A stretch of 64,000 bases of DNA from Halobacillus litoralis (GCF_020171725.1 NZ_JAIVAJ010000001.1:124001-188000); one strand, 5' to 3'; shown: positions 1 through 8,439, numbered from the stretch's first letter. Notes: generated from the letters alone by a model not told the origin. Numbers and translations: made by a program.

Positions 1-339
1 CATGAGGACAGGAGAATCCGTTAAGGCATTCGCCAGTTTACTGGTCGAGTTTCCTGTCAGAGGTGCAATCAACATACAATCCAGTGGACGTTTCGGTCCA
101 AGCGGCTCGGCATCCGGGATGGTCAAGATCAGTTCTTCCCCTGTAATCTTTTTGATGGTTTCCAAATGCTCTTCTGCTTCACCGAACCGGGTATCAGTCT
201 TCTGCACCGTGTATGACAAGATCGGTACGACCGTTGCCCCCATATCAACAAGCTTCTGCATGATCGGAAAAACCTCATGATACGTACAGTGTGACCCCGT
301 TAGCCCGAATCCGATCGTTTTTCCTTTTAGATTACTCAT
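1..339 (-). CDS. dpaB: Dipicolinate synthase subunit B (partial, C-terminus off left edge)
   Basis: Flavoprotein-like subunit of dipicolinate synthase, which makes the pyridine-2,6-dicarboxylate stored in the spore core. About 113 N-terminal residues are visible, beginning MSNLKGKTIGFGLTGSHCTY, with the nucleotide-binding GFGLTGSHC motif and the PLTGNSTSKLANAL segment typical of the Dfp/flavoprotein fold. The start codon at 339 overlaps the dpaA stop by 8 nt, so the two subunits are translationally coupled. The gene is cut by the window edge. In B. subtilis asd follows, but that would be outside the window. Confidence 0.95.
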   Translation of the reverse strand, partial: MSNLKGKTIGFGLTGSHCTYHEVFPIMQKLVDMGATVVPILSYTVQKTDTRFGEAEEHLETIKKITGEELILTIPDAEPLGPKRPLDCMLIAPLTGNSTSKLANALTDSPVLM

Positions 340-1231
340 CTGCATTCTCCTTTCGAACCTTCTCTTTCACGATACGGCACATTACGTCAGCAATGATGCG
401 TCCTGCCGTCTTTGGTGCAACGATGCCAGGAAGCCCTGGAGCGAGCAAAGCTTTGATGCCACGCTTCTCAGCGAAGTCAAAATCGGTTCCGCCTGGCTTA
501 GAAGCTAAATCCACGATAAGTGCGTGCGACGGAAGCTGTTTGATCACATGATGATCGACAACAAGGTGTGGCACCGTGTTAATTAAGATGTCACATTCCA
601 TATTCTCTTGATCCAGTTTGTTCATATCAATCGTTTTAAGCCCCATCTCGTGTACACGGGCAGCGGCTTTGGATGACCGCACTCCGACGGATACATCCGC
701 TCCAATATGGTCAAAAATCCGGGCAAGACTCATCCCCACTCGACCGAGGCCGAGAATGATCATTGTTGACCCGTGAATCGTATAATCCGTATGCTGGATG
801 ATCAGCATAATTGTCCCTTCAACCGTCGGGATCGAGTTATAAATCGCAACATCATCCCGGTTCATCAAAAGGTGTAAAGGACGCCCCACCTTAACCATGA
901 GTTCTTTTAAATAGGAATTCGCAATTCCTGTGAATACTTGACAATGTTCTGGTGTTTTTTTCAGCCACTCTTCCGATAATTGAATGACCCGATTTGAGAA
1001 AATGCCGTCAATCAGACCGCTGTCATCTGTTCCTGGGATTGGTAAGATGATCGCGTCGAGTTTCTCGACCTGATTGGAGTCGAACTCAAGATCAGTCGCT
1101 TCTGTAAAGCTTTCATTCAATTGGTCGAACCCGGCTGTATATACGGTGGCATTCCATTCGTTTAATTTCCGAATGATCTCGATCTGCCGGGCATCGCCCC
1201 CTATGACCGCTACGTGATATCCTGTCAGCAT
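332..1231 (-). CDS. dpaA: Dipicolinate synthase subunit A
   Basis: NAD(P)-dependent catalytic subunit (299 aa) that works with DpaB on the dihydrodipicolinate branch of the lysine pathway to form dipicolinate in the mother cell. An N-terminal segment MLTGYHVAVIGGDARQIEII and a second Rossmann motif (ILGLGRVGMSLARI, near residue 157) match the family. The open frame extends further upstream, but ATG 1231 is chosen because AAAGGAGA lies just before it and the length then equals the B. subtilis protein. A sigma-K-type promoter lies 37-64 nt upstream, consistent with late mother-cell expression. Confidence 0.95.
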   Translation of the reverse strand: MLTGYHVAVIGGDARQIEIIRKLNEWNATVYTAGFDQLNESFTEATDLEFDSNQVEKLDAIILPIPGTDDSGLIDGIFSNRVIQLSEEWLKKTPEHCQVFTGIANSYLKELMVKVGRPLHLLMNRDDVAIYNSIPTVEGTIMLIIQHTDYTIHGSTMIILGLGRVGMSLARIFDHIGADVSVGVRSSKAAARVHEMGLKTIDMNKLDQENMECDILINTVPHLVVDHHVIKQLPSHALIVDLASKPGGTDFDFAEKRGIKALLAPGLPGIVAPKTAGRIIADVMCRIVKEKVRKENADE

Positions 1232-1267
1232 GCCGGATGTCTCCTTTTCTGTGATCTTATCTCCTTG

Positions 1268-1295
1268 TATCCTATGCCGAAGACGGTAGTTAGTG
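1268..1295 (-). promoter_or_regulatory. Candidate sigma-K promoter of dpaAB
   Basis: On the minus strand a -10 element CATAGGATA (1268-1276) fits the sigma-K consensus CATANNNTA exactly. An AC dinucleotide (1293-1294) sits 16 bp upstream, as expected for the sigma-K -35. The position, about 30 nt before the dpaA ribosome-binding site, agrees with the known sigma-K control of spoVF in B. subtilis. Confidence 0.75.
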
Positions 1296-1410
1296 ATTTG
1301 GTTTTTGTTTACTAAACAACGATGGGCTTTTTTTCTATAGTCAATCATGCCGAATTCGTTTCCACACTTCAGCCTATGTAGCTGAACCGGGTGCTTGTGA
1401 ATGGTGATGA

Positions 1411-1460
1411 CAACAAAAAAGCTCCGAACATCTAAATAGATGTTCGGAGCTTTTTTGTTG
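1411..1460 (-). terminator. Bidirectional rho-independent terminator after ymxH
   Basis: Perfect 23-bp inverted repeat (1411-1433 / 1438-1460) with a 4-nt AAAT loop. A GC-rich core GCTCCGAACATCT is flanked by A6/T6 tracts on both sides. On the minus strand it ends the ylxY-ymxH transcript and separates it from dpaAB. The rest of the 1232-1613 gap holds only the sigma-K promoter and a short palindrome at 1483-1495. Confidence 0.9.
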
Positions 1461-1613
1461 TCGAGAAAGTCTTATCACATCTCTCAAATTTTGAGAAGCG
1501 GTGTTGGAGAAACAGCTTTATAGATAGAAGGCAGACTCCCATACCTCCGCTCAGTTCTGTTCACATTGCCCACACCGTCTGTAACAGAGCGCTTCCCTTT
1601 TGTTCTTCCATGA

Positions 1614-1865
1614 TCAATGGTCGTGTACTTCTTTTCTCTGGTTCAGCAGAATGATGTCTTCTCCAATCGTCTCAATCTGCTCCCATGAAACGCTAAAAGA
1701 CTGCTTGGCATTCCCTCGACCGAATAACGACTGGTTCATGATGACAAGAGACAGAATGGCACCAGACTCTGGATCGATCACTAGATCCGCTTTCCCCAGT
1801 ACGCCAAGCTTCTCTCCGCTGTGAATGTCGACGACTTCTTTATGCGAGAGTGACGTTAACCTCAT
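1614..1865 (-). CDS. ymxH: YlmC/YmxH family PRC-barrel sporulation protein
   Basis: Small 83-residue protein of the YlmC/YmxH family (PRC-barrel fold), whose members are common in spore formers but have no firmly assigned biochemical role. The sequence begins MRLTSLSHKEVVDIHSGEKL, with the characteristic VDIHSGEKLG and LVIDPESGAILSL blocks. It lies 13 nt after ylxY and is probably co-transcribed with it. In B. subtilis mlpA separates ylxY and ymxH; that gene is missing here. Confidence 0.85.
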   Translation of the reverse strand: MRLTSLSHKEVVDIHSGEKLGVLGKADLVIDPESGAILSLVIMNQSLFGRGNAKQSFSVSWEQIETIGEDIILLNQRKEVHDH

Positions 1866-1878
1866 GAGCGAAACCTCC

Positions 1879-2799
1879 CTATCGTTCAGGACTTAACAGT
1901 TGAGGAAGAGAGCCGATTCGATAGCCCTCCCCTTTTATCATATCGATGAGACCAGGCAGACTTTTGGCTGTTACCTCAGTCGGATGCATGAGTATGGTAG
2001 CTCCTTTATGCAACTTACTCTGAACTCGCTGCATCAGGACGTCCTGAGTCGGTTTTTTCCAGTCGATGGTGTCCACCGTCCACATAATCGTCTCCATCCC
2101 CATTTCACCCGCGGCTTCTACAGTAGCTGTATTAAAGCTTCCAGATGGCGGGGCGAAGTAGGCAACTTTGTTCTTCGTAAGCGCAAAAAGAAATTCATCT
2201 GCCTGCTCCAGGTTCGTTCTTGCCTGCTGCTTTGACATGCTTCCCATATCTTTATGACCGAACCCATGACTTCCAATCGTATGCCCTTCCTCATCAATCA
2301 TTTGAACGAGATTGGTGAAATCTCTTGCAAACGCACCGTCTATGAAAAAGGTTGCTTTTACTTTCTTCTCAGATAACGTCTCAATCATATCCGGCAGGTA
2401 CTCCTCCCCCCAGGACACATTGATCAGAAAGGAGACCATTTCCTTATCCGGGTGACCTCTGTAAATAGGGGAAGCTGGTAAATCACTCAAGGACACCTCA
2501 GGTGGAATCGTTTTGTACACAAGAAGTTTTGAGTCGAAGCTTCCTTTCTTCTTCATTTTTTGGAAAGATGCCTCTACGTCCACCTTCCGTCCGTTCAAAC
2601 CCGGTGTTTTCTTCCATACAGAATCGATGGCTGCATCCTGAGGTTTCTTCTCAAATTCCTGTTTCTTTTCTTCAATCTTATCCCGTAGGTCCTCTTCATT
2701 AAAGACGGAAACTCCTTCTGAGCTTTCCACAAAGGCTAGTCCCATTCCTAAAAAAAAGAAAAAAACGATGATCCATCCCGCTATTTTCATCTGTGTCAT
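1879..2799 (-). CDS. ylxY: YlxY-like polysaccharide deacetylase family protein, active site degenerate
   Basis: 306-residue secreted or membrane-anchored member of the NodB/polysaccharide-deacetylase superfamily. A short basic N-terminus and a hydrophobic segment (IAGWIIVFFFFLGMGLAFV) form a signal/anchor. The NodB domain covers roughly residues 115-300. The metal-binding pair survives as SHGFGH and the last motif as ILMHPT. The catalytic Asp-Asp of motif 1 is replaced by VSWGEE, and the Arg of motif 3 is Ala (FAPPSG). Start ATG 2799 is preferred to the upstream GTG, which forms part of the AGGGGTG Shine-Dalgarno. Location between pnp and ymxH identifies it as YlxY. Confidence 0.85.
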   Translation of the reverse strand: MTQMKIAGWIIVFFFFLGMGLAFVESSEGVSVFNEEDLRDKIEEKKQEFEKKPQDAAIDSVWKKTPGLNGRKVDVEASFQKMKKKGSFDSKLLVYKTIPPEVSLSDLPASPIYRGHPDKEMVSFLINVSWGEEYLPDMIETLSEKKVKATFFIDGAFARDFTNLVQMIDEEGHTIGSHGFGHKDMGSMSKQQARTNLEQADEFLFALTKNKVAYFAPPSGSFNTATVEAAGEMGMETIMWTVDTIDWKKPTQDVLMQRVQSKLHKGATILMHPTEVTAKSLPGLIDMIKGEGYRIGSLPQLLSPER

Positions 2800-2883
2800 T
2801 CGATACACCCCTATTAAGAGTGTATGTACAAGCCCTCCTGATAGAACCCGGTTCCTCTATGTACGTACTGGATTTTCGGGCAT

Positions 2884-2915
2884 AAAAAAAAGAGACTGGC
2901 GGACCAGTTTCTTTT
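2884..2915 (-). terminator. Rho-independent terminator of pnp
   Basis: Stem AAAGAAACTGG/CCAGTCTCTTT (one G-U pair) with a 4-nt loop, followed on the minus strand by a run of seven U. A second perfect 9-bp hairpin without a U-run (2942-2963) precedes it, right after the pnp stop. Confidence 0.8.
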
Positions 2916-2974
2916 CTGTAATCGATAAGGATCATATGTGAACACATGGAACGATCCATGTGTCCTCTTAATCC

Positions 2975-5101
2975 TTACGATTCTTTATTTGCTTCTTCCT
3001 GCTTCTTCTTCTCTTCAATGAGAATGGCTTTGCGGGAAAGATTAACACGACCTTGATTATCAATTTCTTTCACTTTAACGCGGATCGTATCGCCGATCGA
3101 TACAACATCCTCGACTTTTCCGATACGCTCTTCTGCAAGCTCAGAAATGTGAACAAGTCCGTCTTTACCTTTGAACAGTCCAACGAATGCTCCGAATTTC
3201 TCGATTCGTTTGACTTCTCCGTCATAAATCTCACCGACTTCGACTTCGCGTACGATATCTTCAATGATCTTACGCGCTGTATGATTCATTTCTGCGTCTG
3301 TTGAGGAAATGAATACCGTACCATCTTGTTCGATATCAATCTTAACGCCAGTATCATCAATGATTTGATTGATCTGCTTACCGCTCGGTCCGATAACATC
3401 ACGAATCTTATCAGGACTGATCTTCATCGTCATGATTTTCGGTGCGTAAGGAGAAAGCTCTTGACGCGTTTCCGGAATCGTCTCCAGCATGTGATTCAGG
3501 ATTTCCATACGACCCTTCTTCGCCTGTTGAAGCGCTTCTTCGAGAATTTCGCGGGATAATCCATCTACTTTAATGTCCATCTGCAATGCAGTGACACCTT
3601 CAGCCGTACCGGCAACTTTGAAGTCCATGTCGCCAAGTGCATCTTCCATTCCTTGAATATCTGTAAGAATCGTGTAATCGTCTCCTGATTTCACAAGTCC
3701 CATTGCAATTCCGGCTACAGGGGCTTTGATCGGCACACCCGCATCCATCATCGCAAGTGTACTTGCACAAATACTCGCTTGAGAAGTAGATCCATTTGAT
3801 TCCAGCACTTCAGATACGAGACGAATCGTATAAGGGAAGTCATTTTCAGAAGGAATCACTTGCTCAAGGGCACGCTCACCAAGAGCACCGTGTCCGATCT
3901 CACGACGACCAGGTCCACGGATAGGGCCTGTCTCACCGACAGAGAATTTCGGGAAGTTATAGTGGTGCATGAAGCGCTTCGACTCTTCAAGGTCCAGTCC
4001 GTCCAATACTTGAACGTCACCAAGAGCTCCTAGTGTACATACACTCAGCGCCTGAGTTTGTCCACGTGTGAACAATCCAGAACCGTGTGTGCGGGAAAGA
4101 AGTCCGATACGAGACGTCAGCGGGCGGATTTCATCCACACCACGGCCATCAGGACGAATTTTTTCCTTCGTAATCAAGCGACGCACTTCCGTTTTGACGA
4201 TGCTTTCCATGATGTCTTTCACTTTACCGATCGTCTCTTCATCGGCTTCCTCTTCTTCGTAAGAAGCGATGATTTCTTTCTTCACTTCGTCAATCGCTGT
4301 TTCACGAGCTTTTTTCTCTTCGGTGCGGATCGCAGCAGCCAGCTTTTCAGTCGCTTCTGATTCAACGGCACCTTTCAATTCCTCATCAAGATCAAACAGC
4401 TGAACTTCCATTTTTTCGCGTCCAGTTGCTTCGATGATCTCTTCCTGGAATTCTACGAGACGTTTGATTTCCTCGTGACCAAACATGATCGCTTCCAACA
4501 TGTCTGCTTCTGGTACTTCTTCAGCACCCGCTTCAACCATGTTGACCGCATCTTTCGTTCCAGCAACTGTCAACGTAATATCGCTCTTTCCTTGCTGTTC
4601 AATCGTCGGGTTGATGACAAATTCACCATCAACTCGTCCAACGTTTACACCCGCAATAGGGCCGCCGAATGGAATGTTTGAAACACCAAGGGAAATGGAT
4701 GAGCCAATCATCGCTGCGAATTCTGATGAACAATCCTGATCAACACTCATAACAGAGCTGATCACTTGTACATCGTTACGGAATCCGTCTGGGAACATCG
4801 GGCGGATCGGACGGTCGATCAGACGGGAAGCGAGAACCGCTTTGTCACTCGGACGACCTTCACGTTTGATGAATCCTCCTGGAATCTTACCCACAGCATA
4901 CAGACGTTCTTCATAGTTGACGGTTAACGGGAAAAACGGCAGGTCTTTCGGTTCAGTGGAACCTGTTGCCGTTGAAAGTACCGTTGTATCACCGTAGTGT
5001 ATGAGAGCGGCACCGTTCGCTTGTTTCGCCAGTTCCCCTACTTCAATCGACAGGGTACGGCCGGCGACATCAATAGAAAACACTTGTTTTTCTTCTGCCA
5101 T
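2975..5101 (-). CDS. pnp: Polyribonucleotide nucleotidyltransferase (PNPase)
   Basis: 3'-5' phosphorolytic exoribonuclease (708 aa) and RNA degradosome component. Two RNase-PH domains (about residues 10-220 and 310-540) flank an alpha-helical linker; a KH domain (about 555-615, [18 protein letters not shown]) and an S1 domain (about 620-690, [20 protein letters not shown]) follow. [17 protein letters not shown] and the [16 protein letters not shown] phosphorolysis region are intact. ATG 5101 is chosen over an earlier in-frame ATG because GAGAGGAG precedes it and the protein starts MAEEKQVF as in relatives. Monocistronic, bounded by terminators. Confidence 0.98.
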   Translation of the reverse strand: MAEEKQVFSIDVAGRTLSIEVGELAKQANGAALIHYGDTTVLSTATGSTEPKDLPFFPLTVNYEERLYAVGKIPGGFIKREGRPSDKAVLASRLIDRPIRPMFPDGFRNDVQVISSVMSVDQDCSSEFAAMIGSSISLGVSNIPFGGPIAGVNVGRVDGEFVINPTIEQQGKSDITLTVAGTKDAVNMVEAGAEEVPEADMLEAIMFGHEEIKRLVEFQEEIIEATGREKMEVQLFDLDEELKGAVESEATEKLAAAIRTEEKKARETAIDEVKKEIIASYEEEEADEETIGKVKDIMESIVKTEVRRLITKEKIRPDGRGVDEIRPLTSRIGLLSRTHGSGLFTRGQTQALSVCTLGALGDVQVLDGLDLEESKRFMHHYNFPKFSVGETGPIRGPGRREIGHGALGERALEQVIPSENDFPYTIRLVSEVLESNGSTSQASICASTLAMMDAGVPIKAPVAGIAMGLVKSGDDYTILTDIQGMEDALGDMDFKVAGTAEGVTALQMDIKVDGLSREILEEALQQAKKGRMEILNHMLETIPETRQELSPYAPKIMTMKISPDKIRDVIGPSGKQINQIIDDTGVKIDIEQDGTVFISSTDAEMNHTARKIIEDIVREVEVGEIYDGEVKRIEKFGAFVGLFKGKDGLVHISELAEERIGKVEDVVSIGDTIRVKVKEIDNQGRVNLSRKAILIEEKKKQEEANKES

Positions 5102-5143
5102 AAAACTTACTCCTCTCAAGTAAATACCTCTTTGAATTTCAAA

Positions 5144-5161
5144 AAGCACAGATGTGTGCTT
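5144..5161 (-). promoter_or_regulatory. Hairpin in pnp leader
   Basis: On the minus strand AAGCACA-CATC-TGTGCTT followed by TTT lies about 43 nt before the pnp start. It resembles a short terminator/attenuator or an RNase III-type leader stem. Its role is unknown. Confidence 0.4.
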
Positions 5162-5173
5162 ACATGCTTGTTT

Positions 5174-5203
5174 ATCGTAAGTTTACACGCTTATTTATGT
5201 AAA
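5174..5203 (-). promoter_or_regulatory. Candidate sigma-A promoter of pnp
   Basis: TTTACA (5198-5203), 18-bp spacer, TACGAT (5174-5179) on the minus strand. The -35 is part of a perfect inverted repeat GTTTACA...TGTAAAC (5181-5204). Only a moderate match to consensus. Confidence 0.4.
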
Positions 5204-5210
5204 CATACAG

Positions 5211-5237
5211 AAAAAGCGGGAATTATCCCGCTTTTTT
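5211..5237 (-). terminator. Rho-independent terminator of rpsO
   Basis: Inverted repeat AAAAAGCGGGA/TCCCGCTTTTT with a 4-nt loop, directly after the rpsO stop codon. The minus strand carries the U-tract. Confidence 0.88.
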
Positions 5238-5246
5238 CCCTGTACA

Positions 5247-5516
5247 TTAACGACGCAAGCCTAGGCTCTTAATAATCTCACGGTAACGTGTAATGTCTTT
5301 ATTACGTAGGTAGTTCAATAGGTGACGACGTTTACCTACCATTTTAAGAAGTCCACGACGAGAGTGGTGATCCTGCTTGTGTGTGCGCAGGTGCTCGTTC
5401 AGGTTTGTGATCTGCTCTGTAAGTACAGCGATTTGTACTTCAGCAGAACCTGTGTCGTTGTCATGAGTTTTGTACTGATTAATCAGTTCTTGTTTACGTT
5501 CTTGTGTGATAGCCAT
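5247..5516 (-). CDS. rpsO: 30S ribosomal protein S15
   Basis: 89-residue small-subunit protein that binds the central domain of 16S rRNA. It begins [20 protein letters not shown] and contains the conserved [13 protein letters not shown] and [18 protein letters not shown] segments, full family length. A strong ribosome-binding site AGGAGGTG precedes the ATG. Flanked by ribF upstream and the rpsO terminator downstream, with pnp following under its own signals. Confidence 0.98.
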   Translation of the reverse strand: MAITQERKQELINQYKTHDNDTGSAEVQIAVLTEQITNLNEHLRTHKQDHHSRRGLLKMVGKRRHLLNYLRNKDITRYREIIKSLGLRR

Positions 5517-5524
5517 TGTGTGAC

Positions 5525-5612
5525 TACACCTCCTATAAAAATTAAAAATTCCCTTTCCCCCAGCGAACGTCGGAGTAACAGAACGCCAAGCGAAGGTTCC
5601 ATACTATACAGT
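5525..5612 (-). promoter_or_regulatory. Possible S15 autoregulatory leader of rpsO
   Basis: The 130-nt region before rpsO holds a GC-rich, potentially structured stretch (about 5549-5602 on the minus strand, containing CTTCGCTTGGCGTTC and GACGTTCGCTGGGGG) immediately upstream of the Shine-Dalgarno. S15 of Geobacillus is known to repress its own mRNA through a leader at this position. I infer an equivalent element from position and base composition only. An AT-rich 8-bp palindrome (5614-5633) just upstream may end ribF. Confidence 0.4.
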
Positions 5613-5646
5613 ACATTTTTTGCTGAAAAAATGCAAGGGAAATCCA

Positions 5647-6585
5647 TTAATCAAGAGAGAAAAAGTGTCGAATCTGAGCTTCATCATCGCTTAGCTGCCC
5701 CTTCAGTGCCTCAATTCCTGAGAACTTCTTCTCATCGCGTACTTTGTCTTTGAACTGTACGCTGATCGTCATGCCGTAAAGATCTTGATTCAAATCAAAT
5801 ATATGAACTTCCAGGCTCGGCTGCCTTTCCCCTTCAAAGGTAGGTTTGACACCGAGGTTGGCCATGCCGTAATAGGTTGAGCCTTCAACCCTCACACTCA
5901 CAGCATAAACCCCTGTAGAAGGGAAATAGTAATCGGATCCTACATTGACATTTGCCGTTGGATAACCGATCGTCCTCCCTCTCTTCTCGCCTTCTACAAC
6001 GGTTCCCTTCATAGTAAAAGGCCTTCCAAGCAGCGACTCGACTTCCTGTACCCCGCCTTCATCCAACAAACCTCGAATTCTAGTAGAGCTGATTTTGTCT
6101 TCTTCCTTCTCTACTTTTGGGATGACCGTTTGTGAAAAGCGACCTCTCGACAATTCAGGCAGCATGTCCATCGTTCCTTTTCCTTTATGACCAAACGAAA
6201 AGTCGAAGCCAGCCACCACATGCCGGACGTGAAGCCCTGCAAAGAAATCATCTACGAACGCCTGTGGGGAAAGCTGAGCGAGTTCTTTGTCAAATGTAAC
6301 GACGTACAAATAGTCCACGCCCATTGAAGATAAGATTTCTTCTTTCTCTTTGAGCGGAGTGATATATTTGGCGTTTACTTTTTCTTTTTTCAAAACGACT
6401 GATGGATGCGGATCGAATGTCATCACCGCACAGCGGATGCCCATGTAATCCGCCTGCTCTTTTGCTTTTTGAATGACAGCTTGATGCCCTTTATGAACAC
6501 CGTCAAAAAAACCGACTGCAACAGCGCTCGGTTCAACTTCCAGCGACTGATTCATTGACGAATGCGATAAGCGATACGTTTCCAC
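5647..6585 (-). CDS. ribF: Bifunctional riboflavin kinase / FAD synthetase
   Basis: Converts riboflavin to FMN and FMN to FAD. The N-terminal nucleotidyltransferase domain has GFFDGVHKGHQ and ISSTRIRGLL; the C-terminal riboflavin kinase domain has RGRTIGYPTANV and YGMANLGVKPTF. About 312 aa. A GTG at 6585 is favoured because it lies 6 nt after AGGTGA; an in-frame GTG at 6594 would lie inside that Shine-Dalgarno, and the true start is not certain. It follows truB by 25 nt, as in B. subtilis. No FMN riboswitch is seen upstream. Confidence 0.95.
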   Translation of the reverse strand: METYRLSHSSMNQSLEVEPSAVAVGFFDGVHKGHQAVIQKAKEQADYMGIRCAVMTFDPHPSVVLKKEKVNAKYITPLKEKEEILSSMGVDYLYVVTFDKELAQLSPQAFVDDFFAGLHVRHVVAGFDFSFGHKGKGTMDMLPELSRGRFSQTVIPKVEKEEDKISSTRIRGLLDEGGVQEVESLLGRPFTMKGTVVEGEKRGRTIGYPTANVNVGSDYYFPSTGVYAVSVRVEGSTYYGMANLGVKPTFEGERQPSLEVHIFDLNQDLYGMTISVQFKDKVRDEKKFSGIEALKGQLSDDEAQIRHFFSLD

Positions 6586-6610
6586 TCTATTCACCTGCTT
6601 CTAAAAAATA

Positions 6611-7513
6611 CTAGGATTGAAAGACACGTACAGGCTTGATTTGCCCAGGTTTAGCCGGGTGTTTCTGGTAAATGGCCAGCACAGTGCCTTCATACTCTAC
6701 GACAAATACATCTTCCTGTATGTCTTCTGGCTGCTGCAAAACCCTTCCGTGCTTGATCCACTCCACAAATTTCTCTTCTACTTCCCATGTAACCATATGA
6801 TTCAGTCCGCGGGCAAGTGGAAGCAACAGAGAAGGCTGCTCGTTATCGTCGGCCGCTTTCTGAACCTCTTCGAGCGTATAGCAGTCCTTACGTGTAATAT
6901 CACCTGTTTTTGTACGGATCAGGTGAGACATGTGGGCAGGATATCCGAGGGCTTTTCCGATGTCCACACAAAGCGTGCGGATATATGTTCCTTTCGAGCA
7001 GACGACCCTGATGGCGAAAGAAGCGGCCTCCCCTTCCCTTTTCACATGATCGGACATTAGTTCAATAGACTTGATTGTCACGATTCTCTCAGGTCGTTCT
7101 ACTTCCAAACCTTCACGCGCGTACTCATACAGCTTCTTCCCATTGACTTTCACGGCCGAATACATCGGAGGAATTTGCGTGATTTCCCCTTCGAAGTCTG
7201 AAAGGACCTCTTCCACTCGCTGCAAGTCCAAGTCTTCTGAGACGGGTTTTTCTTCGACTGTCTCACCGGAAGCATCTTCAGTATCCGTGGAGCTTCCAAG
7301 CGTGACGGTTGCCTCGTACACTTTTTCCGTGTCCGTCAAAAAGGGGACGATCTTCGTGGCTTTACCTATACAAAGCGGCAAGACTCCTTCAACATCCGGG
7401 TCCAGTGTACCTGTATGACCGACTTTCCTTGTTCGTAACATCCCTCTTGCTTTACTGACGCAGTCGTGGGAGGTGTATCCTTTTGGCTTCCAAAGCGGTA
7501 ATATTCCATCCAT
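6611..7513 (-). CDS. truB: tRNA pseudouridine(55) synthase
   Basis: Isomerises U55 in the T-loop of tRNAs. 300 residues starting MDGILPLWKPKGYTSHDCV. The catalytic-Asp motif GHTGTLDPDVEGVLPL and the KVYEATVTLGSSTDTED block are present, and a C-terminal PUA-like tail ends PVRVFQS. ATG 7513 is chosen since AAGGGGTG precedes it; the upstream in-frame extension looks non-coding. Followed at 25 nt by ribF. Confidence 0.97.
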   Translation of the reverse strand: MDGILPLWKPKGYTSHDCVSKARGMLRTRKVGHTGTLDPDVEGVLPLCIGKATKIVPFLTDTEKVYEATVTLGSSTDTEDASGETVEEKPVSEDLDLQRVEEVLSDFEGEITQIPPMYSAVKVNGKKLYEYAREGLEVERPERIVTIKSIELMSDHVKREGEAASFAIRVVCSKGTYIRTLCVDIGKALGYPAHMSHLIRTKTGDITRKDCYTLEEVQKAADDNEQPSLLLPLARGLNHMVTWEVEEKFVEWIKHGRVLQQPEDIQEDVFVVEYEGTVLAIYQKHPAKPGQIKPVRVFQS

Positions 7514-7554
7514 GTTGTTCACCCCTTGCTTTCTTGTGTCTAGGTTAGACAGAT

Positions 7555-7582
7555 AAAATCCGTGCATCGGGGCACGGATTTT
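7555..7582 (-). terminator. Putative terminator between rbfA and truB
   Basis: Inverted repeat AAAATCCGTGC/GCACGGATTTT (11 bp, loop of 6), with a short U-tract TTTT on the minus strand. It lies 42 nt before truB and could attenuate read-through from the infB-rbfA operon. Two more hairpins without U-tracts are nearby (7645-7665 and 7700-7716). Confidence 0.5.
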
Positions 7583-7724
7583 TCTTTAGGTTCAAGCATG
7601 CTGTCCTTCTTATCAGCGAAGGCATACTGTCCCTTGATTATGTACAAGAGGGCCGCACCCTCTTGTTTCTGACAACGTCTTCTGAACGCTTTTTAGAAAC
7701 CTGCTTAGTAAGCAGGGATCCTTA

Positions 7725-8075
7725 TCAGCTGTCCGTATCGTTCAAATCGCGAAGGATCGTTTCGATGCGGTTTCCACGCTCGATCGCTTCGTCGAATTCG
7801 AACATAATCTCAGGCGTCTTGCGAAGACGGATGCGCTGTCCGATTTCAGAGCGGATGAAGCCTTTCGCTTTAGCAAGCCCTACAAGCGTATCATGGCGTT
7901 GTTTATCATCACCAAGAACGGAGATGTAAACTTTCGCCTGCTGAAGATCACCTGTTACTTTTACTTCCGTAACTGTAACAAAGCCGACGCGCGGGTCTTT
8001 GATCTTCTTGTTCAAGATATCACTAAGCTCTTTCTTCATCTGCTCTCCTACACGGTTTGCACGTAAATCGTTCAT
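7725..8075 (-). CDS. rbfA: Ribosome-binding factor A
   Basis: Small KH-fold factor (116 aa) needed for late 30S maturation and 16S 5'-end processing. Begins [20 protein letters not shown], with the conserved [19 protein letters not shown] and [20 protein letters not shown] segments. GAGGTG Shine-Dalgarno 7 nt before ATG 8075. Last gene of the rimP-infB cluster before the hairpin-rich gap ahead of truB. Confidence 0.97.
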   Translation of the reverse strand: MNDLRANRVGEQMKKELSDILNKKIKDPRVGFVTVTEVKVTGDLQQAKVYISVLGDDKQRHDTLVGLAKAKGFIRSEIGQRIRLRKTPEIMFEFDEAIERGNRIETILRDLNDTDS

Positions 8076-8160
8076 GTTCGTTCACCTCTTTTTTGATAAA
8101 GAAGCCGAAGACCCTCCAATAAGAGGGCTACGGCTTACCATTTTCCAGAGAGGAATTCGT

Positions 8161-8439
8161 TCACAGCCATTCTAAAGATGTTTCTGTGCGTTCGATCTCT
8201 GGAAAAGAATCGATAAACGCAAGGGTCTGCTGGATCGTTTTTTCAGCAATGACTTTATCACTGTTAATCGTGACAAGACCAATCGTCGTTCGCTGCCACA
8301 GATTCTGATGATCCAGTTCGCTTACGGATACATTAAATTCATTTTGGATCCTGGTGGTGATTCGTTTGATCACCGAGCGCTTCTGTTTCAAGGACTGAGC
8401 GTCATAGATCAGACAATCTACTTCAGCGCTTAAAATCAT
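8161..8439 (-). CDS. ylxP: YlxP family protein (DUF503)
   Basis: 92-residue protein of the DUF503/YlxP family, found between infB and rbfA in Bacillales; no established function, though the position suggests a translation or ribosome-assembly link. Begins [20 protein letters not shown], followed by the family's [22 protein letters not shown] 8439 overlaps the infB stop in an ATGA arrangement. An imperfect hairpin (8102-8136) without a U-run lies between this gene and rbfA. Confidence 0.9.
   Translation of the reverse strand: MILSAEVDCLIYDAQSLKQKRSVIKRITTRIQNEFNVSVSELDHQNLWQRTTIGLVTINSDKVIAEKTIQQTLAFIDSFPEIERTETSLEWL

Noticed and set aside
2819..2826. CATACACT resembling a sigma-E -10 before ylxY
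   Set aside because: The predicted transcript start would leave only about 12 nt before the start codon and there is no acceptable -35.
5322..5753. 143-codon plus-strand open frame across rpsO and the ribF end
   Set aside because: It is antisense to rpsO and ribF, which have clear family matches, lacks a plausible Shine-Dalgarno and has shadow-type composition.
6586..6640. FMN riboswitch upstream of ribF
   Set aside because: truB and ribF are only 25 nt apart and no RFN-like sequence is seen in the gap or before truB.
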